A stretch of 64,000 nucleotides of DNA from DATAGF01 sp963813355 (GCA_963813355.1 CAWEYS010000016.1:62001-126000); one strand, 5' to 3'; numbered from the stretch's first letter, positions 1 through 7,889 are shown. Notes: generated from the letters alone by a model not told the origin. Translations and numbers: made by a program.

Positions 1-856
1 GGTTGTACTCGATGACGTTCACGTGGAAGCGGCCGTCGCGCAGCAGCCCGGCCAGGCGCCGCGCGTCCGCCGGGGCGTCGTTCACGCCGTCGAGCAGCAG
101 GTACTCGATGAACACCCGCCGGCCGGTGCGGTCGCAGTAGCGACGGGCCGCCGCGAGCAGGCTGGCGATCGGGTAGCGCGCGTTGATCGGCATCAGCGCC
201 CCGCGCGTGCGGTCGTCGGCCGCGTGCAGCGAGATCGCCAGCCGCACCGGCAGGGGGTGCTCGGCCAGGCGGGCGATGCCGGGGACCCAGCCCACGGTCG
301 AGATCGCGATGCGTCGCGGCGACAGCCCCAGCCCCTGCGGCGCCGCGATCTCCCCGCAGGCCTCGAGCACCGCGTCGAGGTTCTGCAGCGGCTCGCCCAT
401 CCCCATGAAGACGGCGTTGGTCAGGCGGGCGCCCTGGGCGTCGGCCTCCCGCGCGGCGAGCACCGCCTGGTCGAGGATCTCCGCCGCGGTCAGGTCCCGG
501 CCCGCGCCCATCGCCCCGGTCGCGCAGAAGCGGCACCCGAGCGCGCACCCCGCCTGGCTCGACACGCAGACGGTCCGCCGGCCCGCGCCGTGGGCGATCA
601 GCACCGCCTCGACCACGGCGCCGTCGCCCGCGCGCAGCCCCCACTTCACCGTGCCGTCGCGCGAGACGGCGCGGGCGTCGGGCGACAGCGCCCAGAAGGG
701 CAGGACGTCGGCCAGCCGCTCGCGCAGCGCGCGCGGCAGCGCCGTCACCTCGTCCCACCGCTCGGCGCCGGCGCGCTGCGCGTCGGCCGCCTGGCGGGCG
801 CGGTAGGCGGGCTCGCCCCAGTCGGCGAGCAGCGTGGCGAGGGCGTCGCGGTCCAC
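1..856 (-). CDS. rlmN: 23S rRNA (adenine2503-C2)-methyltransferase RlmN, 3' end cut off
   Basis: Radical-SAM enzyme that methylates A2503 of 23S rRNA (and A37 of some tRNAs in the family). About 285 codons are visible from a GTG start at 856. The radical-SAM cluster motif is seen in CALGCRFCATG, preceded by TVCVSSQAGC, which carries the conserved upstream cysteine of the family. Further on come the family-typical VFMGMGEPLQN, RRIAISTVGWVPGI and LAISLHAADD. The reading frame is still open at base 1 (FHVNVIEYN), so the C-terminal part with the catalytic cysteine lies outside the window. The gene starts nine bases beyond the end of the oxidoreductase gene on the same strand and may be co-transcribed with it. 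Identity is very secure; only the exact start is open to debate. Confidence 0.93.
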   Translation of the reverse strand, partial: MDRDALATLLADWGEPAYRARQAADAQRAGAERWDEVTALPRALRERLADVLPFWALSPDARAVSRDGTVKWGLRAGDGAVVEAVLIAHGAGRRTVCVSSQAGCALGCRFCATGAMGAGRDLTAAEILDQAVLAAREADAQGARLTNAVFMGMGEPLQNLDAVLEACGEIAAPQGLGLSPRRIAISTVGWVPGIARLAEHPLPVRLAISLHAADDRTRGALMPINARYPIASLLAAARRYCDRTGRRVFIEYLLLDGVNDAPADARRLAGLLRDGRFHVNVIEYN

Positions 857-865
857 GCCTCGACG

Positions 866-1879
866 TTAGCCGAGAAGGGCCGCGGACAGCCGGCGCAGCT
901 CCGCGGGCACGTCGCCGCCGGGCTGGATCGCGAGCTCGGTGACGCCGTCGGCCTCGAGCGTCGCGGCGCGCTCGCGCAGCTGGGAGGCGGTGCCGGTCAG
1001 AGAGAAGCGGGCGACGTTCTCGGCGGTCACGATGGCCTGGTCCTGTGGGAGCGTGAGCTCGATCAGGTGGCCGCGGTGAAGCTCCTGGTGGCGGCGCTCG
1101 GGCGGCAGGGCCTCGGCCACCGCCGCCACGTAGCGGGCCGCCTGCTCCCGCAGCGCGGGGTCGAGCCCCTCCAGCCGCCAGGGCTGCTCGGCGAAGGCGT
1201 GGAAGGCGACCGCGACCACCGGCCCCACCGCGGCGCGCAGCCGCGGCGAGTCGAGCGGCTCCCCCTCGTCGGCGACCGCGCCGACCGCGTGCACCACCAG
1301 CGGCAGCCCCGGCCCGATCGCGGCGCGCAGGAGCCCGAGGCCGCCCGGGTAGAAGACGCCGGTCATCGCCCCGTCGCCCAGGCGGCGGGCGAGGGCCTGG
1401 GCCCGCTCGCCCCGGCACGAGACGTAGATCGGCACCGGCCCGTCGCCCTGAGCCCCCGGCACCGGCATGTCGCGCACCGGCCGGCCGCCCTCGGCGTGGG
1501 CGCGCTCGTCGCCGGCGAGCAGCCCGCGCAGGTCCTCGACCTCGCGCGCCAGCGCGGCCAGCGGCACCGGCCCCAGGCCGAGGGTGAAGCGGCCCGTGAA
1601 CCCGGCGCCGACGGCGACGCGCACCCGGCCCGGCGCGAGGGCGGTGAGGGTCCGCAGCGCCGCGACCGTCGCCACGGGGGCGCGCAGCCCCGGCACCAGC
1701 ACGCCGACCCCCAGCTCGATGCGCCGGGTCCGGTCGGCCGCCCGCGCCAGCGCCGCGAACGGGTCGTGGTACAGGAGGGGCGAGTCGTAGCACCAGGCCG
1801 ACGCGAACCCCAGCTCCTCGGCCAGGGCGATGTGGCCCGGCGTGTCGCGCACCGGCGCCAGGAAGACGCCGACCCTCAC
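866..1879 (-). CDS. LLM-class (luciferase-like) F420-type oxidoreductase
   Basis: A 337-residue flavin- or F420-dependent oxidoreductase of the bacterial luciferase superfamily (TIM barrel). It opens with VRVGVFLAPVRDTPGHIALAEELGF, runs through RRIELGVGVLVPGLRAPVATVAALRTL (the strand that places the cofactor in this family) and VRVAVGAGFTGRF, and ends with a typical helical tail. The substrate cannot be deduced. The GTG start overlaps the TGA of the upstream MFS exporter by 4 bp (GTGA), so the two are translationally coupled. This pairing suggests oxidation or reduction and export of a shared small molecule, which is an inference. Family assignment is secure and cofactor choice (F420 rather than FMN) is likely but unproven. 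Confidence 0.85.
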   Translation of the reverse strand: MRVGVFLAPVRDTPGHIALAEELGFASAWCYDSPLLYHDPFAALARAADRTRRIELGVGVLVPGLRAPVATVAALRTLTALAPGRVRVAVGAGFTGRFTLGLGPVPLAALAREVEDLRGLLAGDERAHAEGGRPVRDMPVPGAQGDGPVPIYVSCRGERAQALARRLGDGAMTGVFYPGGLGLLRAAIGPGLPLVVHAVGAVADEGEPLDSPRLRAAVGPVVAVAFHAFAEQPWRLEGLDPALREQAARYVAAVAEALPPERRHQELHRGHLIELTLPQDQAIVTAENVARFSLTGTASQLRERAATLEADGVTELAIQPGGDVPAELRRLSAALLG

Positions 1880-3384
1880 CGCGGCACCGGCGCGTCGAGC
1901 GAGGGCGGGGGCGGGGCGACGGCCGCGGGCGCCCGCGCGTCCAGGCGCGGCATGCGCGAGGCCGCGAGGGCCGCCAGCAGCAGGAAGCCCGCGGCCGCCA
2001 GCAGCGCCGTGCGGAACCCGTCGGCCACCAGCGCGCGGCCCGCCGGCGGGACGCGCCCGAGCGCCTCCTCGAGCCCGGCCGGCAGGTGGGCGTTGAGGAT
2101 CGCCCCCAGGATCGCTGCGCCGAGGGCGCCGCCGGTGTAGCGGCTGATGTTGGGCAGGGCCGAGGCGACCCCGAGCCGGGCGGCCGGGACGTCGTGGATC
2201 GCCGTCGCCGTGATGGCCGCGGTGGACATCGCCAGGCCGATCCCCAGGCCGAGGATGCCGGGCAGCACGGCGGCGTAGGACTGCTCCGGCGCCGCCAGCC
2301 CGGTCCACAGCGCGCCCCCGGCCGCGACCAGGAAGCCCGCCGTCGCGAGCCGCTCCGACCCCACGCGCATCATCGCGCGGCCGGCCAGGGGGGCGACCAG
2401 CACGAACGACGCGGCGATCGGCGTGATGCCCAGGGCGAGCTGCACCGGGGTGAAGCCGGTCACGGCCGTCAGGTAGAAGGGCAGCAGGATGAGGACACCG
2501 AAGAGGGCGGCCGACGAGGCCATCGCCGCCAGGTTGGCCGTCGCGAGCGAGCGGCGGCGCACGAGGCGCAGGTCGATCATCGGGCTCGCGGCGCGGGCCT
2601 CGTGGGCCAGGAAGAGCACCAGCGCCCCCGCGCCGACGAGCGCCGAGATCGCGACCCCGGCCGACGACCAGCCCCAGGCCTCTCCCCGCGAGACGGCCAC
2701 CAGCAGCGAGAAGAGGGCCACGGCGGCGAGCGCCGCCCCGGCGACGTCGAAGTCGCGGTCGGCGTCCGGCGGGCGGAGCTCGACGAGGACGAGGGCCGCG
2801 CCCGCCAGCACGGCCGCCCCGAGCACCGGCGTGAACCAGAAGACGCTGCGCCAGCCGAGCGCCTCGACCAGCCCGCCGGCCACGTTCAGCGCCAGCACCG
2901 GCGCGAGGCCGAGGACGCCGCCCATGATGCCGAGCGCGGTGCCGCGCTCCCCCGGTCCGAACAGCTCCGCCGCGTAGGCGAACGCGGTGGGCGCCATGGC
3001 GCAGGCGCCGACGGCCTGGAGAGAGCGGGCGGCGACCAGCACCGGCAGGGTCGGGGCCACTGCGCAGAGCACCGACGCCAGGCTCAGCACGACCACGCCG
3101 ATCACGAAGATGCGCCGCCGCCCGTACAGGTCGCCGGCGCGGCCCGCGATCGCCAGAAGCGTCGCCTGGGTCACCAGGAAGCCCGTCACCACCCAGGAGA
3201 TCGACGGCACGTCGACGCCCAGGTCGTGCGCCATCTCGGGCAGGGCGATGTTGACGATGCTGACGTTGACGACCGAGAGCATCATCCCGCTCGCCACGAC
3301 CATGAGCGCCATCCAGCGCCAGCGTGGGTGGGCGAGCACGCGCGCCCGGACCGCCACGACGCGTGCAGCGGCGCGGTCCCTCAC
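1876..3384 (-). CDS. MFS exporter, DHA2 (EmrB/QacA) type
   Basis: A 502-residue inner-membrane drug/proton antiporter family protein with about 14 hydrophobic segments. The first helix contains MVVASGMMLSVVNVSIVNIALP, a typical DHA2 start, followed by the MFS motif A in GRAGDLYGRRR between TM2 and TM3 and by RSLQAVGACAMAPTAFAYAA, matching motif B/C surroundings. The C-terminal tail is Pro/Ala-rich and soluble. Start is GTG at 3384; 39 bases separate it from the divergent membrane-protein gene, leaving room for a compact divergent promoter. It is the first gene of a run continuing into the LLM oxidoreductase and rlmN. The substrate is unknown. Confidence 0.88.
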   Translation of the reverse strand: MRDRAAARVVAVRARVLAHPRWRWMALMVVASGMMLSVVNVSIVNIALPEMAHDLGVDVPSISWVVTGFLVTQATLLAIAGRAGDLYGRRRIFVIGVVVLSLASVLCAVAPTLPVLVAARSLQAVGACAMAPTAFAYAAELFGPGERGTALGIMGGVLGLAPVLALNVAGGLVEALGWRSVFWFTPVLGAAVLAGAALVLVELRPPDADRDFDVAGAALAAVALFSLLVAVSRGEAWGWSSAGVAISALVGAGALVLFLAHEARAASPMIDLRLVRRRSLATANLAAMASSAALFGVLILLPFYLTAVTGFTPVQLALGITPIAASFVLVAPLAGRAMMRVGSERLATAGFLVAAGGALWTGLAAPEQSYAAVLPGILGLGIGLAMSTAAITATAIHDVPAARLGVASALPNISRYTGGALGAAILGAILNAHLPAGLEEALGRVPPAGRALVADGFRTALLAAAGFLLLAALAASRMPRLDARAPAAVAPPPPSLDAPVPR

Positions 3385-3423
3385 CCGCCGATTGTAGACC
3401 CGCTCCCGCGGTACCCTTCGCCG

Positions 3424-3999
3424 GTGGCCCCGACCGACGAGAAGCTCTGGCGCTACGCCAGCCTGGCGCGCCTGTGGTCGTGGAGCCTGATCGTCGTGGC
3501 GGGGCTGCTCCTGCTGCTGTCGATCGCCATCCAGGCGGGCGACGACGAGGGGCTGAGCGCGCGCTGGTTCGCGACCCTGCTCGGCGTCACCGGCGTCACC
3601 GGCGCCCTGCTCTTCCCGCTCTTCCGGGTGTGGCTGCGCCGGGCCGCGCTGCCCTCGGTGCGCCTGCCGCAGGCCGTGCGCGCCACGGGCCCCCGGCGCC
3701 TCGAGGCGAGCCCCCGCGACTGGCGCCGCTGGGCGGTCGTGAGCGGTGCGATCCTGCTCGTCGGCGGCGCGGCCATGCTCGTCTTCCTGATCGGCGTGCT
3801 CGGCAAGGGCGGCACCGCGGAGGGCGTCGTCGTCGGCATCATCGCCGCGTGGGGCGCCGCGACGCTGGAGGACGTCCGCCGGATCAGGGCGACCGAGGCG
3901 GCCGAGGGCCGGCGCTACTACGCGGCGTGCCGGCGCCCCACCGGGGTCGGCCGCAAGCTGGTCTGGGTCGCGGGCCGGGACGCGGCCCGGCCGGCGTGA
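3424..3999 (+). CDS. conserved four-TM membrane protein, function unknown
   Basis: A 191-residue protein with GTG start at 3424, transcribed divergently from the MFS gene. Hydrophobic segments lie near residues 15-35 (WSWSLIVVAGLLLLLSIAI), 45-70 (WFATLLGVTGVTGALLFPLF), 98-122 and 128-145, with a basic cytosolic loop rich in Arg between TM2 and TM3 and a basic C-terminus (RRPTGVGRKLVWVAGRD). I do not recognise a family. It ends one base before the convergent zinc-ribbon gene. Long open frames on this strand upstream of 3424 are shadows of the exporter. Coding is supported by GC-rich third positions and a clean TM pattern. Confidence 0.72.
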   Translation: MAPTDEKLWRYASLARLWSWSLIVVAGLLLLLSIAIQAGDDEGLSARWFATLLGVTGVTGALLFPLFRVWLRRAALPSVRLPQAVRATGPRRLEASPRDWRRWAVVSGAILLVGGAAMLVFLIGVLGKGGTAEGVVVGIIAAWGAATLEDVRRIRATEAAEGRRYYAACRRPTGVGRKLVWVAGRDAARPA

Positions 4000-4000
4000 G

Positions 4001-4204
4001 TCAGCTCTTCCGGTGCAGGTCCGAGAAGAGCCGCTCGGGCTTCTCGGCGTACAGCTCGGTGCGCCCGCAGCGAACGCACGTCTCCGAGCGGATCGCGCTC
4101 ACGCGACCGGACGCGAGGAACGAGCGGTGCCGCTTGAGCGAGACGATCCCGGAGACGACCGTCGGCTCAACGGGACCCCCGCATGCACTGCACTCCTTGA
4201 CCAT
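4001..4204 (-). CDS. small double-CxxC zinc-ribbon protein
   Basis: A 67-residue protein starting at ATG 4204. Four cysteines in two CxxC knuckles (C5/C8 and C43/C46) form a predicted zinc ribbon: ECSACGG near the N-terminus and ETCVRCGRTELY near the C-terminus. The middle reads as a beta-rich stretch (SGIVSLKRHRSFLASGRV), like small zinc-ribbon proteins of unknown function. The gene is divergent from trxB with only 58 bp between starts. A TATATT box at 4218-4213 would place transcription start almost on the ATG, suggesting a leaderless mRNA. The palindrome 4220-4235 abuts this box, so the gene is probably co-regulated with trxB. A thiol-linked or metal-storage role is inferred from context only. 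Confidence 0.7.
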   Translation of the reverse strand: MVKECSACGGPVEPTVVSGIVSLKRHRSFLASGRVSAIRSETCVRCGRTELYAEKPERLFSDLHRKS

Positions 4205-4219
4205 GGTGTGACAATATAC

Positions 4220-4235
4220 ATACCCCTCCGGGTAT
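4220..4235. promoter_or_regulatory. CsoR/CstR-type operator-like palindrome
   Basis: Inverted repeat ATACCC-CTCC-GGGTAT in the 58-bp space between the zinc-ribbon gene and trxB. CsoR/CstR family repressors bind A/T-flanked G/C-tract palindromes of this form, and the fourth gene of the adjacent operon encodes a CsoR-family protein. The site abuts the minus-strand TATATT box (4218-4213) and lies downstream of a plus-strand GTGACA (4208-4213), so one bound repressor could block both promoters. This is a motif match plus context, not a tested site. Confidence 0.6.
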
Positions 4236-4262
4236 CTGTGGCGCATCGAATGGGAGGCATCC

Positions 4263-5243
4263 GTGGCAGACGTCCATGACGTCATCATCATCGGCGGCGG
4301 TCCCGCCGCGTACACGGCGGCCGTCTACGCGGCGCGCGCGAACCTCGCCCCCTTCGTCGCGGAGGGCTTCGGGGCCGGCGGCCAGCTCAACCTGACGACC
4401 GACGTCGAGAACTACCCCGGCTACCCCGACGGGATCCAGGGCCCCGAGCTCATGCGGCTCATGCGCGAGCAGGCCGAGCGCTTCGGAGCGCGGCTGGTGC
4501 AGTCGGACGTGACCCGGGTCGATCTCTCGGAGCGCCCCTTCGGCGTCTGGATCGGCGACGAGGAGCACCGCGCCCGGTCGATCGTCATCGCCACCGGGGC
4601 CACGGCGCGCTGGCTGGACCTGCCGAGCGAGTCGCGCCTGCGCGGCTTCGGCGTCTCGACCTGCGCGACCTGCGACGGCTTCTTCTTCAAGGACAAGCCG
4701 ATGGTCGTGGTGGGCGGCGGCGACTCGGCGATGGAGGAGGCGCTCTTCCTCGCCCGCATGGCGTCCAAGGTGACGATCGTGCACCGGCGCGACCAGCTCC
4801 GCGCCTCGAAGATCATGGCCGACCGCGCCATGGCCAACGACCGCGTGGCACTGCGCTGGAACGCCGAGGTCGCCGAGGTGCTCGGCGGCGCGAAGGTCGA
4901 GGCCGTGCGCGTGCGCGACACGGTCACCGGCGAGCTCGAGGACATCCCGGCCGCGGCGATGTTCGTGGCCATCGGCCACGACCCGGCGACGCAGCTCTTC
5001 GCCGGTCAGCTCGAGCTGGACGAGGCCGGGTACGTCGTCACCGACGGCACGCGGACGAGCGTCGAGGGCGTCTTCGCCGCCGGGGACGTCCAGGACACCA
5101 TCTACCGGCAGGCGGTCACCGCCGCCGGCAGCGGCTGCATGGCGGCGATGGACGCGGAGCGCTGGCTCGAGGCCCACCCGGCCGCGAGCGGCGAGGCCGG
5201 CGAGGAGCCCGCGGGCGTCCTCGCCTCAGGAAAGGACCGATGA
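4263..5243 (+). CDS. trxB: thioredoxin reductase TrxB
   Basis: A 326-residue NADPH- and FAD-dependent disulfide reductase that reduces TrxA. The FAD-binding GGGPAAYTAA lies near residue 11, the redox pair is C134/C137 in STCATCDGFFF, the NADPH-binding motif is VVVGGGDSAMEEALFL, and the C-terminal FAD motif is GVFAAGDVQDTIYRQAVTAAGSGC. Length is slightly above the usual 310-320 because of an acidic/Gly C-terminal tail. GTG start at 4263 is chosen because GGGAGG (4252-4257) sits 5 nt upstream. Its TGA overlaps the ATG of trxA by 4 bp, so reductase and substrate are translationally coupled. The operator-like palindrome upstream suggests repression by the CsoR-family product of the same operon. 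Confidence 0.95.
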   Translation: MADVHDVIIIGGGPAAYTAAVYAARANLAPFVAEGFGAGGQLNLTTDVENYPGYPDGIQGPELMRLMREQAERFGARLVQSDVTRVDLSERPFGVWIGDEEHRARSIVIATGATARWLDLPSESRLRGFGVSTCATCDGFFFKDKPMVVVGGGDSAMEEALFLARMASKVTIVHRRDQLRASKIMADRAMANDRVALRWNAEVAEVLGGAKVEAVRVRDTVTGELEDIPAAAMFVAIGHDPATQLFAGQLELDEAGYVVTDGTRTSVEGVFAAGDVQDTIYRQAVTAAGSGCMAAMDAERWLEAHPAASGEAGEEPAGVLASGKDR

Positions 5244-5569
5244 CGATGGCCGAGGGCGTGCTCGAGATCACCGAGGACAACTTCCAGGGGACCGTGCTCG
5301 AGAACGAGAAGCCGGTGCTGATCGATTTCTGGGCGGAGTGGTGCGGTCCCTGCCGGATGGTCGCCCCGGTCGTGGAGCAGATCGCCGAGGAGCGCTCGGA
5401 GACCCTGGTCGTCGGCAAGCTCAACGTCGACGAGAACGCCTCGATCGCCCAGCGGTACAACGTTCACGGCATCCCGTTCCTGGGGCTCTTCGAGAACGGC
5501 CAGCTCGCCCGGCACGCCGTCGGCGCCATGCCGAAGGCGCAGCTCGAGCGGGCCCTCGGCCTCGACTAG
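5240..5569 (+). CDS. trxA: thioredoxin TrxA
   Basis: A 109-residue thioredoxin, the general protein disulfide reductant of the cytosol. The active site is FWAEWCGPCRM with redox cysteines C35 and C38, and the cis-proline loop reads GIPFLGLF. The residue before and after the cis-Pro is usually I-P-T, so Phe in place of Thr is a mild departure. The expected alternating beta/alpha pattern and the final helix (PKAQLERALGLD) are present. It overlaps trxB by 4 bp and is followed 9 bp later by the FmdB-type zinc-ribbon gene. Identity is secure. Confidence 0.95.
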   Translation: MTMAEGVLEITEDNFQGTVLENEKPVLIDFWAEWCGPCRMVAPVVEQIAEERSETLVVGKLNVDENASIAQRYNVHGIPFLGLFENGQLARHAVGAMPKAQLERALGLD

Positions 5570-5578
5570 GGAGGCGCG

Positions 5579-5806
5579 ATGCCCAGCTACGACCTGGCGT
5601 GCGAGGGCTGCGGGACGCAGTTCGAGGCCTTTCGCCAGGGCTTCCTCCGCGATGAGGACCGGGTCTGCCCCGAGTGCGGGGCGGCCGAAGCCCGCCAGCT
5701 CTTCACCGGCTTCCAGACGGCGCGGCCCAGCCGCGGCGACGGATCGCCGAGCGTCGTCGGCTTCGGCGGCGGGGGCTGCTGCGGCGGCTCCTGCGGCTGC
5801 GGGTAA
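5579..5806 (+). CDS. FmdB-family putative regulatory zinc-ribbon protein
   Basis: A 75-residue protein of the FmdB/CxxC_CxxC_SSSS family. It opens MPSYDLACEGCG with the first knuckle C8/C11; the second is C30/C33 in RVCPECGA. The C-terminal tail is Gly/Cys-rich (FGGGGCCGGSCGCG), a common ending in this family that could add metal or thiol chemistry. A good Shine-Dalgarno (GGGAGG) precedes the ATG. Family members are called putative regulators but have no settled function. Position between trxA and the CsoR-family gene suggests a role in thiol or metal homeostasis, which is an inference. Confidence 0.85.
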   Translation: MPSYDLACEGCGTQFEAFRQGFLRDEDRVCPECGAAEARQLFTGFQTARPSRGDGSPSVVGFGGGGCCGGSCGCG

Positions 5807-5820
5807 GGGAGGGCGGCACG

Positions 5821-6108
5821 ATGGCGACGACCTCGCCCAGTCCGGCCCCGGCCCGCGAACAGCTCGTGCTGCGCCTGCGCCGGGCCGAGGGTCAGCTGCG
5901 CGGCGTCCAGCGGATGCTGGAGGAGGACGCGGCGTGCCCGGAGGTCCTCACCCAGCTCGCGGCGGTCAAGGCGGCGGTCGACCAGGTCGGACTGCACCTG
6001 ATCTCGGAGCGCCTCCGCTCGTGCATGGCGGATGGAGGTGACGACTGCGCCGAGGCGTTCGACGACGCAATCGCCACGTTCCTTCGCTTCGCCACGCTCG
6101 CGCGGTAG
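5821..6108 (+). CDS. CsoR/CstR-family transcriptional repressor
   Basis: A 95-residue all-helical repressor of the DUF156 (CsoR/RcnR/CstR) family. The signature RLRRAEGQLRGVQRMLEED and the core helix around TQLAAVKAAVDQVGLHL are clear. In Cu(I)-sensing CsoR the ligands are Cys-His-Cys; here C39 and C68 keep the exact 29-residue spacing, but the His four residues before the second Cys is R64. Loss of that His is typical of persulfide-sensing CstR-like members rather than copper sensors. A further cysteine (C76) lies downstream. Last gene of the trxB-trxA-fmdB operon, with SD AAGGGAGGG before ATG 5821. It probably acts at the palindrome 4220-4235. The sensed signal is inferred, not shown. Confidence 0.88.
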   Translation: MATTSPSPAPAREQLVLRLRRAEGQLRGVQRMLEEDAACPEVLTQLAAVKAAVDQVGLHLISERLRSCMADGGDDCAEAFDDAIATFLRFATLAR

Positions 6109-6210
6109 CCACTGGCGCGCGAGCCCCGGGCGGTGCCGACCGGCGATCGGGCCGGCGCCGGGGCCCCCGACGCCGGCCGTCGTGCCGCGGCCGGCGGGCT
6201 GGGTGCGCGC

Positions 6211-6627
6211 TCACAGCGCCGCCAGCCCGCTGAGGGTGTCGTCGCGCGGACTCTGTGCGCGGCTGAGGGCGCGCTCGCGCAGGCCCTGGAGCACGGAGAG
6301 GGCGACCCGGTAGCCGGCGTCGGACTCGGCGCCGGTCAGGACGACGGTGCCGGCGGGGCGCCGGGCGAGCTCGCGCACGATCGGCGTCGCGGCCTCGGAC
6401 ACGAGCATGACCGGGCGGTCGTCGTCGTGCAGGCCGCGCGCGAGGCCGGCCCAGCGCGACTCGTCGCCGCGCACGTCGAGCATGAGGACATCCGCGCCGG
6501 AGGGCTCCGGGCGGTCGGCGGCGGCGTCGGCGACGCTCACCGCGCACCCCAGGCGCGCGAGGGTGGACTCGAGCGCGGAGCGCCCGGCCCCCTCGGGCCC
6601 GAGGACGAGAACCTGTACTGGCTGCAT
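6211..6627 (-). CDS. degenerate response-regulator receiver-like protein
   Basis: A 138-residue protein starting at ATG 6627 (MQPVQVLVLGPEGAGRSAL). The alternating hydrophobic strands and helices match a CheY-like receiver: strand 3 ends LMLDVRG with a candidate phospho-accepting Asp and strand 4 is PVMLVSEAA. The usual acidic pair after strand 1 is replaced by PEG, and the conserved Lys after strand 5 is missing (TVVLTGAES). It is therefore probably a pseudo-receiver that does not follow normal phosphorelay chemistry. There is no output domain; the C-terminus is polar. It lies downstream of the proline-rich protein gene on the same strand with a hairpin between them. Function unknown. Confidence 0.6.
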   Translation of the reverse strand: MQPVQVLVLGPEGAGRSALESTLARLGCAVSVADAAADRPEPSGADVLMLDVRGDESRWAGLARGLHDDDRPVMLVSEAATPIVRELARRPAGTVVLTGAESDAGYRVALSVLQGLRERALSRAQSPRDDTLSGLAAL

Positions 6628-6705
6628 CTGCGTAACCCCATCTTCTCGCGAGGTGTGACGCGCCTGGCCGCGGGCTGCGGCGGGACGCGAGGGCGCGAGC
6701 CCCTG

Positions 6706-6725
6706 ACCCGAGGCGCACCTCGGGT
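6706..6725. terminator. hairpin between the proline-rich gene and the pseudo-receiver
   Basis: Perfect inverted repeat ACCCGAGG-CGCA-CCTCGGGT starting 18 bases after the stop codon of the minus-strand proline-rich gene. There is no U-tract, as is common for terminators in very GC-rich actinobacteria. Termination or RNA-end stabilisation is the likely role; this is inferred from position and structure. Confidence 0.45.
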
Positions 6726-6742
6726 GGGGCGGATGGGGCCGG

Positions 6743-7846
6743 TCAGCCGGGTCTTGCCAGTACCGTCCTGTAGCCGGAGCGCGGGCCGAGTCGGCCCAGC
6801 GCGAGCGCCAGCTCACCTCGACCGAGGCGGGGCGCGGAGAAGGCGGCGAGGATCACCGCGAGCTGGACGAAGAGGAAGAGGGTGGTGGTCGGGAGCGCAC
6901 CGCCGCCGGGGATGACGTAGCTCGCCAGCACCGCGAGCAGGCTGGAGCCCACCGGGACCGGACCGCCGACCGCGGCGATCGTGGCGAACGGATTGTCGTC
7001 GGACGTCGCGGACTGCGGGCCGGGCGGCCCGGCGGCGTCGCGGCGCGTCGGCACGGCCGTCGGCGACGAGGGCTCGAGGAGCGCGGTGGAGAACTCCGGC
7101 CGGCCCGGCGGCGCCGGGAGCGCGGACGGGTCGCCCGGCGGCCCGGTCGCGGAGGCGTCCGCGACGACCACCGGGGGAGCCGTCGGACCCCCGAGGCTCG
7201 AGAGGCCGACCGAGGTCGGCGGCGGCGTCGGGCCGCCCATGGCCTTCAGGGCCGGCAGGACCGTCAGCGGCTTCGCCGAGCCGGCGCCCGCCTCGACGAT
7301 CGCCGGGCCGAGCAGGACGTCGGACCTGGTGGCGTGGGGCGCGTCGGGCGCGGCCGGGAGGGCCGGCGTCACCGTCCCGGACGTAGTCGGGGTCGCCTCG
7401 GTCGGCGCCGGCGCGGCGGCCGGGCCCTCGGCGACGGGCGCCGGGGTCGGCTCGACCGGGGCCGGCGGCGGGACGAGGTCGGGCAGCTCGACCAGCGGCG
7501 GCTCCTCGGCGGCCGGCGGCGGCGCCGGCGAGCTGGCTGCTCGGCGGCCGGCGGCGCGCGGCGAGCTGGGCTGCTCGGCGGCGGGCGGGTCGGCGGCGGG
7601 CGGCTGCTCTGCGGCGGGCGGCTGTGACTCGTCGGCGGGCGCCGGCGACTCGGCGGCCGGGGCGGTCCCCTCGTCGCCGGAGGGGCCGACGTCGAGCGTC
7701 GGCGGGGCCTCCTCGGGGGCGACGGGCGCCTCGGTCTGGGCGGTCGCGATGGCCGGGGTGAGGAGCGCGATCAGGAGCGCGAGGAGGATCGCCCCGACGT
7801 GCCAGCCGGACAGGCGAGACCCACGGACTGCTGATGCACGGCTCAC
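6743..7846 (-). CDS. secreted/membrane-anchored Pro/Ala-rich low-complexity protein
   Basis: About 367 residues from GTG 7846 (a GTG two codons upstream, 7852, is equally possible). The N-terminus SRLSGWHVGAILLALLIALL followed by TPAIATAQ looks like a signal peptide with an AXA-type cleavage site. Residues about 35-290 are a Pro/Ala/Glu-rich unstructured region, like a cell-wall-spanning spacer. Near the C-terminus LFLFVQLAVILAAFSA is a membrane-segment candidate followed by a basic tail. No catalytic domain is recognised. Composition bias makes several false long frames on both strands here, but the signal peptide and terminal TM support this frame. A perfect 7-bp hairpin (7871-7889) lies in the 5' leader. 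Confidence 0.6.
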   Translation of the reverse strand: MSRASAVRGSRLSGWHVGAILLALLIALLTPAIATAQTEAPVAPEEAPPTLDVGPSGDEGTAPAAESPAPADESQPPAAEQPPAADPPAAEQPSSPRAAGRRAASSPAPPPAAEEPPLVELPDLVPPPAPVEPTPAPVAEGPAAAPAPTEATPTTSGTVTPALPAAPDAPHATRSDVLLGPAIVEAGAGSAKPLTVLPALKAMGGPTPPPTSVGLSSLGGPTAPPVVVADASATGPPGDPSALPAPPGRPEFSTALLEPSSPTAVPTRRDAAGPPGPQSATSDDNPFATIAAVGGPVPVGSSLLAVLASYVIPGGGALPTTTLFLFVQLAVILAAFSAPRLGRGELALALGRLGPRSGYRTVLARPG

Positions 7847-7870
7847 TTCCACGCACCAACCCAGGACTGG

Positions 7871-7889
7871 GGTCCCCGGTGCGGGGACC
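7871..7889. promoter_or_regulatory. leader hairpin upstream of the Pro/Ala-rich gene
   Basis: Inverted repeat GGTCCCC-GGTGC-GGGGACC, 24 bases upstream of the GTG start at 7846 on the minus strand. It is perfect over 7 bp and very stable. It could be an mRNA leader structure controlling access to the ribosome site. No riboswitch family was convincingly matched. Confidence 0.35.

Noticed and set aside
23..2140. 705-codon plus-strand open frame at the left edge
   Set aside because: It is antisense to rlmN and the LLM oxidoreductase, Arg/Gly-rich, with no recognisable domain.
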